Assembly (NCBI GenBank): GCA_024196135.1
Contig: JAMQCK010000300.1
Coordinates: forward strand, 1-29,969
Direction of reading: 5' to 3'
Origin: Pleurotus ostreatus/Saccharomyces cerevisiae fusant
Taxonomy: Eukaryota; Opisthokonta
Length of the DNA: 29,969 nt
The notes beneath the pieces are model-generated. The model ran no database searches. It was not told the origin of the DNA and saw only the letters and a list, made by a program, of their open reading frames with translations. The position numbers were made by a program, and so were the translations under genes. Positions 20,701 to 29,730 of this stretch are shown here, piece after piece (positions within the stretch are counted from its first letter, which is position 1; the number at the start of each line of letters is the position of its first letter).

Positions 20701-23700
20701 GTCTCGAACTTTTTGAATGCGCTCCCGAATGCCGAACCTGACGTCGACGCCTTGCTGGGATTGGCGAATGGTGAGCCTGGCGACACGACACCCGCCGACC
20801 CGAAGCCCGCCGCAGGCTTGATGTAGGATGACGTCGGCGTCGAAGGCTGGCCAAAGGCAGGTGTAGTGAAGGGTGAAGGCGAGGCCTGGAGGTTGAAGCC
20901 AAAGCCTGATTCGGGCTTGACGTCCTTCTCCTGCGGCGTCTCTGGCGTGAGCGGAGTCGCAGGCACCGATGCAGACTCGGGCGCCTTGATTGGCGTCGCA
21001 GGTGTCTCGGACAATGCGGCTGGCTTCGGTGGAGGAGATGGGCTACGTTCCTCAACCTTAACAGGAGACGCCTCGGCTTCCTCTGACTTGACAGGAGCTG
21101 GCGCAGGAGGCGGAGCAACTGGCGATTCGGGCTCTTGCTTGACGGTTACTGATATCATGATAAGCACAAACCAGATCGAGCGTAAGTGTATGCATACCTT
21201 CAGCGGGCTTCTCCTCCTTAGGAGTGCTTGGTTTCTCTTCCTTGGGTGTGCTCGGCTTCTCCTCCTTAGCCTGCTCGCCAAAGCCCCCACCCGTCCCAAA
21301 CCCACCAAACGGCTTGCTCTCGCCGGGACTCCCCGTAAACGACGCCGTCCTCGACGCAAACGCCCCAAATCCGCCCGTTGCAGGCTTCCCCGGCCCCTTA
21401 TCCTCCTCCTTCGCAGCCGGCGTCCCCACCAACGACGCCGGCTTACTCGCAAACGCCCCAAACCCACCCGTCGCGGGCGCCGTCCCAAAGCTGCTCTGCC
21501 CAAACGCAGGCTTCCCACCCGCAGCCGGCTGCCCGAACCCTGACTGCCCGAATGCAGACTGCCCAAACGCCGGCTTGCCGAACGACGACGAGCCCGAGGC
21601 AGAGCCAGGCGTCGCCGTCTGCCCAAAGCCCGACGACCCAAAGCCCGATGCCGGCTTCGCCATCCCCGCGAACGCCCCCGCGCCAAACGTCGGCTTCGGC
21701 GCCTCCTTGTTGTCCTTGGGCGCGAACGCGCCGCCGGTGGGCTGGAATCCGCTGAACGCGCCAAATCCGGACGCGGGCTTGATCGCGCTGCTCCCGAAGG
21801 GGCTCGTGCTGGCGGGCGCGCCGAAGGGCGATCCTGCGGGCTTGTCTGACTGTGCTAAAGGTGTCGCGTTGCCGAAGAGACCTCCTGCTGCTGGCTTCTC
21901 TTCCTTCGGGCTGTCCGAGCCGCCGAGTCCCAAGGAGCCCATGCTGTCCATCGCTGAGTCATCGACCGGCGAGTCTGGTGGTGACGTCGTGGGCTTAGGT
22001 GTCGGTTGCGGTGCAGCTGGTGCAGCCCCAAAGCCCCCCTGACCGAACGCACTCTTCCCGGCTCCCGAGAACGCGCCAAAGCCACCACCAGTCGATGGCG
22101 TCGAGGTTTGGCCGAAAGCACTAGTTCCCGAGTTCGCGGAAGCCCCGAAGCCCTTGCCAGCGGACGCGGGCTGCGTCGTCTGCCCAAATCCGGCTGGCTG
22201 CGACGTCTGACCAAACCCTGCTGGTTGCGCCGTCTGCCCGAACCCAGTGCTGCCGAATTCGCCAGGCGTCGCCGGTTTGCTCGTCGCGCCAAAGCTGGGT
22301 TGCCCGAATGCAGAAGTCTGACCGAACGCTGGGGTCGACGTCTGACCAAATGCGGGCGTCGATGTCTGACCGAACGCGGGTGTCGACGTCTGCCCGAAGG
22401 CCGCGGACCCAAACGACGATTGCCCGAACGCAGGCTTGCCGAATGCTGAACCGGGTGTGGAGGTCTGTCCAAAGGCAGAGGTGTTGCTAGACGACTGCCC
22501 GAAGCCAGAGGTGTTCCCAGAGGACTGTCCAAAGGCAGAGCCGTTGCTTGAAGTCTGGCCGAAGGCAGACTGCCCGAACCCAGATGGCTTCCCAAAGACC
22601 GAGGGCGCGGACGGCTGACCAAATGCAGAAGGCGTGGACGTCTGACCAAATGCTGAAGGCGCAGCTGGCTGCCCAAAGGGTGTACTGGGTCCTGAGCTGA
22701 ACGCAGACGGTGACGGGGTAGTTCCGAACGATGGCGTCGGTGTCTGCCCAAACGACGGCGGGCTGAACGCAGACGCCGGCGCACTCTCCTGCACCGCCGA
22801 CTTCGGCTCGTCCATCGACATCCCAGACACGCTCTGCTCCATCGCACTCGGCGCAACCGTGCTCCCGCTAGACACACTGGGCGCGATGGAGGCCGGCGCA
22901 GTCGGCATCGACACACTCGCGCTCGCTTCCACCCCCTGCGGCGCCTCCACCGCGCTCGGCGTCACCAACCCCGGATACGCATTCGGGCTCTCCATCGCCC
23001 ACAGCTGCAGCGTCCCGTCGTCCATGTAGGCCACCATCGTCGGCACGCTGTCCGTCAGGTCGACCGCCAGGCCGACGAGCACATTCTCCTCGAAGCTGTC
23101 CTTCATCGGCACCGCAAGCGGGTTGTCCGACGCCTCCTGGTACCACTCCCCGTTCGCGTGCCCCAGCACCTCGAAGTCCGACGCGGCGGCGTCGCCCGCG
23201 ATGACGAGTAGGGAGTCCTCGTTGTTCCATTTGGGCAGGGAGAAGATGATGCTGCTGGGCGGATAGCGGTCGGTGACAGAGAAACCCGCATCGAGCTGAA
23301 TTAAGTCGAGGGCACCAACTCTCGTGTCCAGTGCCACTATATGATGGACCGGTTCGTCGTTCTGAGCTTGAGAGCAGTATACGGTTCGGAAAGTATATGC
23401 CGGACCGATCCATTGCATCGACACTAAGGGGGTCTGCAACGACGTGGGCGGTATGTGCTTTTGCGGCGTGTCCTTGTTGGAAAGCGTGAAGGTGAGAACG
23501 TCCCCAGACTCGAGACCGAGAGCAATTTGTTTGCCCTTCGGGGACCACGACACTGTGAAGCTGTATATGTATTCGAAGCTGTTACAAATATGAAGCGCGC
23601 GCACCTGCAGAAATCCTCGGCTGCCCCTCCTCCGACTGCCAGCCACCTTGCATACCCTTCATCACGTCCAGAATAAGCGCCAAGCCGTCGTGGGTGACGA

Positions 23701-24354
23701 TTGCGACCAGCTCCGCGAGGCCCGAATCTGAACTAGGATTTGGGGTGACCTGACGCGGTGGGCCCGCGCGCGTAAAGTGATCGGCGAGAGGCGCCGCTTC
23801 GTTGGGTCCTTCCCTGAACAGCACACGCGCGTCAAAGACGAGTATGTTGCCATTTTCGAGACCAGCTAGCAGTCGCTCTTCGTTATACGCGAGTACGAGT
23901 TGACTGCAGGAAGCGGGAAGGGGAATAGTGCGCTTGGGCGTGTATATGTTCTTGGACTCTGGCGAGACGTCTCTTGCGGCAGCGCGCAGGTCCGCAAGAG
24001 GGGAGAGAGCGATCTCTGCGAAGAGTGAGCGTGCGGCGCGTGGGTGGAAATCTCAGGACGTACTGCTGGTCCCTGCATCGTTTATGATGGCTGCGAACCA
24101 TCCCAGCTTGCTTGACACAGCGAATAGGTGGTACGTGCGTTTCAAATCCACCGGTATAGGTTCTTGAGATAGCTTGAGCCTCTTCTGCTTGCTCAACTGC
24201 TTCGTAGTTGGGTACTGGACGGATGCATGAGACCATGAACAAATGCTTTCAGCTGGTTAACGCGCACCGTAAAGCCCGAGTTTTTCGGGTCCTTGGGCGC
24301 CTGAGGCACCAAAACCGTAGCCTTTGGCACCCTCAGCGGTGTGAGCCCCTCCAT
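17726..24354 (-). CDS. NUP159: FG nucleoporin, Nup159/Nup214 family
   Basis: A 2,072-residue pore protein of the cytoplasmic face, expected to dock the mRNA export helicase Dbp5. Exons: 24354-24268, 24214-24064, 24015-23605, 23552-21198, 21148-19026, 18973-18745, 18695-18562, 18511-18420, 18362-17726; all phases close. Residues of about 30-440 form the N-terminal propeller (HLFAVSSKLGWFAAI, LLAGLENGNILVFD, VSWSPKGKQIALGLESGDV, DDGTLQLW). About 480-1000 is an FG region with more than forty FG dipeptides, mostly in AFGQ/GFGQ/SFGK form. About 1000-1690 is Pro/Ser/Thr-rich with acidic runs near 1315-1390 and scattered FG. About 1695-1885 is predicted coiled coil (LGELAAEAKQQLKKL, IVRDRVQALEDNLNALKKKL), matching the Nup82-binding part of the family. 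The start is the ATG giving MEGLTPLRVPKAT; this N-terminus is the weakest part. Long antisense frames over it are artefacts of the repeats. Confidence 0.92.
22317..22388 (-). repeat. 24-bp tandem units encoding AFGQTSTP
   Basis: Three consecutive 24-bp units (starting 22317, 22341, 22365) with a decayed fourth encode AFGQTSTP repeats inside the FG domain. Substitutions fall mainly in third positions, so the array is not brand-new. It shows how the FG domain expands by in-frame slippage or unequal exchange. Confidence 0.75.
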
Positions 24355-24585
24355 GTCGTTTCGTGAGGGTAGAGTCGTGAGTGTGAGCGGTCAGACCGCC
24401 GCGCCCGTCAGGGAAAGAAACAAGGGAACTCCAAAAGGGAAAACCGCACGTGACCGCTTGGCCCGTCGGCACCCGGGCCGGCGCTCAAGGCCCTCGGCGC
24501 CGTCTGACTGCTCGCATCTTACGGTCGTTGCACGGCCTCGTAACTCTCTTCTTACTCTCATCTTCATCTTCACCTATCCCTCACG
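24355..24585. promoter_or_regulatory. Divergent promoter, nucleoporin and SH3 gene
   Basis: Only 231 bp separate the two start codons, so core promoters of both genes lie here. A pyrimidine-rich CTCTTCTTACTCTCATCTTC-type stretch sits just before the SH3 gene ATG, as is common at fungal transcription starts. No TATA box is evident. Confidence 0.55.
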
Positions 24586-25566
24586 ATGACAGCCTCTACC
24601 GACGCCCTCTCGCTTCTCATCCAGCAGACCCGCCAGAATGTCGAGCTTCTCATCGCAAACAACAAGATCTCCGCCTTGGATGGCAGAGATATCTTGGCGA
24701 AGCTGCCCACGGGCAACGTCGACGACTCTCTGGCACGCAGTGTCCAAAGCCTATCTGTCTCTCCTGCTCCTACCATGCCCTCTATGCCCTCCGTGCAGGT
24801 GCCCAGTTACCCGTCTCCTCCAAGCAGTACGCCCTATTCGCCCCCGCCCGCCGCGCCACCTGCTCCGAAGACACAGCAGGCGCGGGCCTTGTGGGGCTAC
24901 AACGAGGATGGCAAGGTGCGCTTCAGACATTACGCCCCGTCTGATTGCTTACACCCCTCAGGACGCAAACGACCTCACCTTCTCCGCCGGAGAGACCATC
25001 GACATCGTCGAGGAAACCAACGCAGACTGGTGGACCGGCCGCGCCCGCGGGAAGCAGGGTCTCTTCCCCTCCAACTACGTCGAGAAGATCGGCGCACCCT
25101 CTTCCGCTCCACCTTCAGCGTATAAAAGTGCCTCCCCAGCGCCGTACAACAATGCTTCACCTGCGCATTATAATAACTCTTCCCCCGCTCCTTACAAAGC
25201 GCCGCCTTACCAGCCCGCCTATCAGCCCACGTATCAAGCTCCGCCGCCGGGGCCGCCGCCGCAGGCGCAGTACATGCCCTATAACGCTGGCTCGGTCTCG
25301 ATGCAAGCACCCCCGCCGCAACAACCGCCGGCGGAGGAGCCCAAGAAGAGCAAGTTCGGCGGAAAGCTCGGGAACACGGTATGTCCGCCTTTAGCTTGCT
25401 GTGTACTCTTCTCATTGATATCATCCCCAGCTCGCCCACTCTGCCGTCGGTGGTGTTGGTTTCGGTGCTGGTGCGTCTATCATTATCGTCTACTTTGTGC
25501 TTGTACTGACCGCTTTACTAACTAGGTTCGGCTGTCGGCAGTGGTATCATCAACTCTATCTTCTAA
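24586..25566 (+). CDS. SH3-domain protein of the Lsb1/Pin3 (Csh3) type
   Basis: Four exons (24586-24915, 24962-25378, 25431-25470, 25526-25566) give 275 residues. An N-terminal helical region ([19 protein letters not shown]) resembles the start of fungal Lsb1/Pin3 proteins. An SH3 domain spans about 97-153, with ALWGY, the acidic DANDL loop, [10 protein letters not shown] and GLFPSNYV; W133/W134 and the PSNY motif form the usual proline-binding groove. A low-complexity part rich in Pro, Tyr, Asn and Gln follows (repeats of SPAPYNN type). The C-terminus ([29 protein letters not shown]) is conserved in this fungal family. Yeast Lsb1/Lsb2 bind Las17 and act in actin patches and prion appearance; a link to actin regulation here is inference. 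The last two exons are 40 and 41 nt. Confidence 0.9.
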
Positions 25567-25940
25567 ACATCTCGCACCATTTACGCATAAAGCATCCATC
25601 TCGTTTTTCCGGACATCTAGATATATATATTTGCTGTGTCCTGGATAATTGACTGTCCGCTTTGCTAGACAGATCAGCCGTCATTTTTAATCTATATCGC
25701 AAAGGCCAGTTTCTTACGAGGAAGGCGAAGTTTTGTCTGTATGCGACAGACGACTCCACCACGCTGCAAGAGCCGAGCGACCTGCTCACGCCACACTGTG
25801 ATACACTCACCTCATACCAGGGCTTCGACCTCGCCCTCTAACCAGCGGACCAAGCCCGTTGACACTCGGACCGCGCCAGTTGACTAGCGGACTTCTCAGA
25901 TTCCCGCTCGGAGGACTTCGAGAAGTGCTCTGTCGTTCAC
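25567..25940. other. Intergenic region after the SH3 gene
   Basis: The first part should be the SH3 gene 3' untranslated region. From about 25840 to 25915 there are loosely repeated AGCGGAC/CGGACC words. I see no gene in it. Confidence 0.45.
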
Positions 25941-26058
25941 GCGGTCCTGCGCGTCGCCGGCCATCGCACGGTGCAAGATACCCTGCCGCTCGTTGTTCGT
26001 CTCGTGCGGCGTCGCTTACGAGCGCCTGAGCATGCGCGGGCGACGTAATGGTATAAAG
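25941..26058 (+). repeat. Duplicated promoter, upstream copy
   Basis: Shares a long, gapped match with 26331-26430: both start GCGGTCCT, share CGGCCATCGC, AAGATACCCT and CGCT, share GGCGTCGCT, and end in ATGGTATAA. The TATA element is at 26052-26058 (TATAAAG). This copy stands before the gutted gene copy. Confidence 0.75.
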
Positions 26059-26091
26059 CAAGCAATGAAGTGCTGATGATCCCCGTCAGCC

Positions 26092-26233
26092 ATGCGTGCA
26101 GGCAGGCTAGTCCCCTTCGCCGCCGCTGGTCCATGGTGCGTATAAACCAAGCTCACCTCTTCACATCATTAACAACCTCCTACACAGAGAAGGACATATA
26201 CCGGGGACCAACGCGGTCCATGCCGGCCTGTAA
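26092..26233 (+). pseudogene. Internally deleted copy of the secreted cysteine-rich gene
   Basis: Downstream of the upstream promoter copy, an ATG at 26092 opens a short stretch ending in CCATG followed by a GTGCGT donor, and an acceptor CACAG ends at 26186. This mirrors exon 1 and intron 1 of the intact gene at 26494. The next bases, AGAAGGAC, match the start of the intact exon 2. The sequence then jumps to a block at 26201-26233 reading PGTNAVHAGL plus stop, which parallels the intact C-terminus PGTNAIYVGG (27031 onward). Nearly all of the cysteine-rich body is missing and the frames no longer agree, so no product is expected. The exon-1 signal peptide part is only weakly similar; the promoter and the 3' block carry the case. 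Confidence 0.6.
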
Positions 26234-26330
26234 ACGACGGGCGAGAAGGTGTCAGGCTATAGCTAGTGAAATGAAGCACTGTGTCGTGCTATCTAGCATA
26301 GCGAGACATACGCTCGGATCATGTAACCTC

Positions 26331-26430
26331 GCGGTCCTACGCGCCCCCGGCCATCGCGTAGGGTAAGATACCCTCCCGCTCTGGCGTCGCTCGGTGCCTG
26401 GATAATCCTGGGCAATGTGATGGTATAAGA
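26331..26430 (+). repeat. Duplicated promoter, downstream copy
   Basis: Partner of 25941-26058. It lies directly before the intact secreted-protein gene, and its spacing to the ATG differs by about 30 bp from the other copy. The match extends through the TATA element, so the duplicated unit included the core promoter. Confidence 0.75.
26424..26430 (+). promoter_or_regulatory. TATA-like element of the secreted cysteine-rich gene
   Basis: TATAAGA, 64 bp before the ATG, inside the duplicated promoter. The equivalent position in the other copy reads TATAAAG. Confidence 0.6.
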
Positions 26431-26493
26431 GGGTGCGATGAATTCCCCACTTATAGGTCTCTAATCGGTACACGACGGCCGGTCTACCCAAGT

Positions 26494-27075
26494 ATGCAGC
26501 CAAGAATATACCTTGCCTTCGCCTCTTTCCTCGTTATCGCCCTCGCCAGCCCTATGGTCAGTGTAATTCATTCCTTTGCTGTCCCGTCGATTTGAAATCA
26601 GCTTTCGCAGAAGGACTTGGAGCCGTATATTATGAGTGAAGCCGCACTCCTCCACTGGCTCAAGACAACCGACGCCAACCTCACCTTCATCGGGGACCCG
26701 ATCCCCGGCATCACCGCCCCCGAAGGGCTGACGCCGCGCAACGCCCAAGCCACTCGAGTCGTCTTCTGCAGCGTGCGCAACGGCAACTCCTGCGGCGGCG
26801 CGTGCTCGGTCTACACCGGAGACGGAGTTTGTCTCCTCGCGCCAGACACAAATTGTCTGAGCGCGACAGGCGAGGTAACTTTCTGTGCGCCAAATGGGTG
26901 CGTGGTGTCGACTTCAGTTCATTATCTGCCCATTGCGAGACTGCGAGCTAATTCGTGCAACAGATGCAGTTGCCCGTGCAACCTCTATTCACATTGTGGG
27001 ACCCGCATGGACAATGGGTTCTGCTGGACACCGGGCACCAACGCGATATATGTCGGCGGGCTTTTCCCGGGCTAG
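26494..27075 (+). CDS. Small secreted cysteine-rich protein with two half-repeats
   Basis: Three exons (26494-26556, 26602-26897, 26964-27075) give 156 residues. The first exon is exactly a signal peptide (MQPRIYLAFASFLVIALASPM). After a non-cysteine segment (about 22-80) come eleven cysteines arranged as two similar halves. The first reads VVFCSVRNGNSCGGACSVY then GVC and PDTNC; the second reads VTFCAPNGCSCPCNLY then SHC, GFC and PGTN. The halves share V-x-F-C, a C-x(2-3)-C/Y core and a closing P-x-T-N, pointing to an internal duplication. Similar small secreted proteins occur in wood-decay Agaricomycetes; their function is unknown to me. Likely extracellular and disulphide-bonded (inference). 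One NLT sequon is present. Its stop lies 72 bp from the stop of the opposing MYND gene. Confidence 0.82.
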
Positions 27076-27147
27076 TGAGATGTCATCCATTGTATTGCTA
27101 CCATAGTACAGAGAATACGCAACGCATTTCACGATTTCCATCCATCA

Positions 27148-28977
27148 TTACATAGGAACCTCCAAAGTCGTCTTCGAACCGGTATCTCCAAAATCCTTGT
27201 CTTCAGCTCCACGAAGCCCAACTTGGACGTAGAGTTTGTGGCCATCCGCATCCTCGACAGGTGCTATTACGGCTTGCATACCTCGGCTGAAGTCGACCTT
27301 GACGGCTTGGTCTTTCGAATTTGGTCCAAGTGCATGTACGCGCTCTTTGATGAGCTGCTTCGCAAAGAATCTGATGAAGTGAATGTCGGAGGGACGATCA
27401 ATTGCGAATTCGCGACAGTATCTGGAGGTAATGACTGTCCAGACGGTGTTAGTCCAAACTAAAGCAAAAAAGAATGACGACTGACCAGGTCGGCAAGTCG
27501 CTTTGTGACGAGGCCTGTCCGCTGTCTGACAGGAGTTGCAGCAGTAGTACGCGTAGCCACACGGGCACCGCTTGAGCTTATCATAGCGCTGCTCGCACTG
27601 GAAAGCCCGTCAGTATGGCGACGAGGTGCATTTACGCCAGGTACGCACCGAATCGTTATGGCAATACATAAGGTCTTTCACTTCGTCATGGTACTTCGCC
27701 CTTGCATGTTCGAATTGTTCCAAGCACTCGTGCAGGTCACTCGAGCGGATATGATGATTCAGATCGCCTTGGGGGACATCGGTGACGCCAGCATTGTCAG
27801 CGGGGGAAAACCGCAGGTTATGACGACTCAGGGTGTCGCGTACCACTCTCGCCACGGAGGGAAATACGAGCGCCGGCCCAATGATATGGGCAATTAGCGC
27901 CACAACGTTGCACTCACGCTCCCGATTCCGTCGGGAATGGCGGCGCGTCAGATGGTCGGACGCAGCTTGCAGCAGGCCTCCCCGGAGCAGACGTATGACA
28001 TCCCGGGTGCCGCAGAGCTCGGACGCCATGCGCAGAAGGATTGCGAAGCAGTCTTCTGCGTAGCTTTCCACGTCAGACTGTGGGTCGCTTCGTGCCGCGT
28101 CTCGGTGTACAGCGGGGAGATGGATCAAGCGCAATAGAGGGACGACGAGCCATAGAAGGGGCCGCAGGAGAGGTCGAGCTTCTGTCCGTTCCGCTAGGGC
28201 TAGAGAGAGGGCGACAAGGGAGCTGGCTTCATCAAAGTCGGGATCGGGCATAGTGGCCACCGCACGCAGACGACGGATGATCATGCGTACCGCGGGCATG
28301 CCCTTGTTGAATATTTCTCTGGGAATGCGATTGCGAGTACCAAGAACCCTTTTGTAGCTGATCAGGACGCCCAGAATCACATTTGTGCGCACGTCCGCCC
28401 GCTTGTTATCGGCGTGGCGCTTGACCCGGAGCCACCAAATGTCGAACATGTACGAGGTGACGGACACCTGACGGGCGCGAACAAGGGTTTCCGCTCCACC
28501 AGGAATCCAAGTAATATCACAGAGGAATCTGCAAATGGCGTCGTAGAGCCAGCATTGTCCTCGGGCATCGGGAATAGACCATCCAAAACTAGCCATGGCA
28601 GGCACGCGTTCGTCCTCGTCGCAGTGATGTTTTCGCGGATCTAGGTATACCAGCCATTCCAGTATGGCCGGCAGAGTGTCCGACAGAATCCGCTCGTATA
28701 CCTCAGGTGGCGTCGACGTGTCGTAGGCCAAAAGCATCTCGGCGACGGCAAGGATGCCTTCAACAGCATTTACGACATGACACCACTCTTGGCGGTCGCA
28801 AGGTTTGGCGGCCGGAATATTTGCTGGGTCGAGATTGCGAAGTACATCTCGATAGAGCGTGGTGCGGAAGAAATTGGGAGGAATGTACTGATGAGCCGGG
28901 CCGAAGGTCGCGTCGAGGGTCAGAGAAACGGCCTCAACGAGGTATCGAGGGCTGTCGTTCATGGCGGGGAGTGGCAT
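27148..28977 (-). CDS. MYND-type zinc-finger protein
   Basis: Three exons (28977-27649, 27597-27486, 27434-27148) give 575 residues. The first exon is a helical, Leu-rich region of about 440 residues with no domain I can name, of the kind found in the large Agaricomycete MYND family. The zinc finger starts at the exon join: YCHNDSCEQRYDKLKRC, then PCGYAYYCCNSCQ, then H-K-A-T-C. The ligand spacing is unusual at its start: C-x4-C where C-x2-C is standard. After it comes a C-terminal part with DIHFIRFFAKQLIKERV, also typical of these proteins. MYND fingers usually bind proline-rich peptides; the partner is unknown. I chose the start MPLPAMNDSPRY; the open frame extends upstream to 29154, but those residues look non-conserved. 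The last intron has a perfect CTAAC branch point. Confidence 0.85.
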
Positions 28978-29730
28978 GGCGTGGATAATGGTGGCGGAAG
29001 AAAAGAGGTTCAGTGTTTGCCACGTTATATGTTGTTTATATGCGTGCTTTGTCCTTTTACCCATCGGGCAATTGATGGCGCTTCCTAGCACGCGGACGCC
29101 CGATAGCGGACAAAGAACTTGAAAGACACATGCCGCATCGAGTGAGTCTGACAAAGCAGCACGCAGAGTTTGCGCAAAATTGATGTTGACCCTTGTGCGT
29201 TAGAAATGCAGAATAACCGAGCGGATGTACCGACGAAGATGATGGTCTGTGGTCAAGCCGCCCCCAAGCCGCCGGCGGAATCAAATTGTCGGCATCTGCC
29301 GTTCTTCTGATATCCACATTTAGAAGTTTTCAGGTCGGGCCTTGCTAGGAGGATTTCCTTTCTGTCCTCTGCTCGTTGTCCCTCTGAATGAGCTTCCCAC
29401 AAGGCGACAAAAGATGCGAAAGTCATAGTGGACTGAAAAAATTCAAATCATGCGCATCATGCTACCGAATTGGATTGGCGATGACGGGCCATGGCTACAG
29501 CGTTGAGGCTCCTTGACATAAATACCGATAAATACGTACAGATGCTGTCCTGTAGAGAGTGATATAACTTCAAAAGATATGTATGAAGGATGTCTATGTT
29601 CGTGTATGACGTGGAAGACTGTATGATGGGCGCATGGATGGTGGTGTGTTCCTGTCACGAAGTGACTTCGGCAGGCTCCGAGCAAACAACCAACAACAAT
29701 GACCAACAAGGACCTGCGGTCGGCGCGAGG
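28978..29730. other. Intergenic region upstream of the MYND gene
   Basis: It holds the MYND promoter on its left side. Small open frames on both strands (for example 29443-29709, minus) have no recognisable content. On the right it may contain the 3' untranslated region of a gene entering from beyond the window. Confidence 0.4.

Noticed and set aside
19003..22042. Long plus-strand frames (up to 352 codons) opposite the nucleoporin
   Set aside because: Low-complexity Gly/Ser/Asp translations are the mirror of Pro/Ser/FG repeats on the coding strand; no domain or start context.
23545..23604. Reading the nucleoporin through an in-frame start at 23646 (MAGSRRRGSRGFLQ)
   Set aside because: That frame conflicts with the upstream propeller exon; a 52-nt intron ending at 23553 joins RISA to VSWSPKGKQ in the conserved frame.
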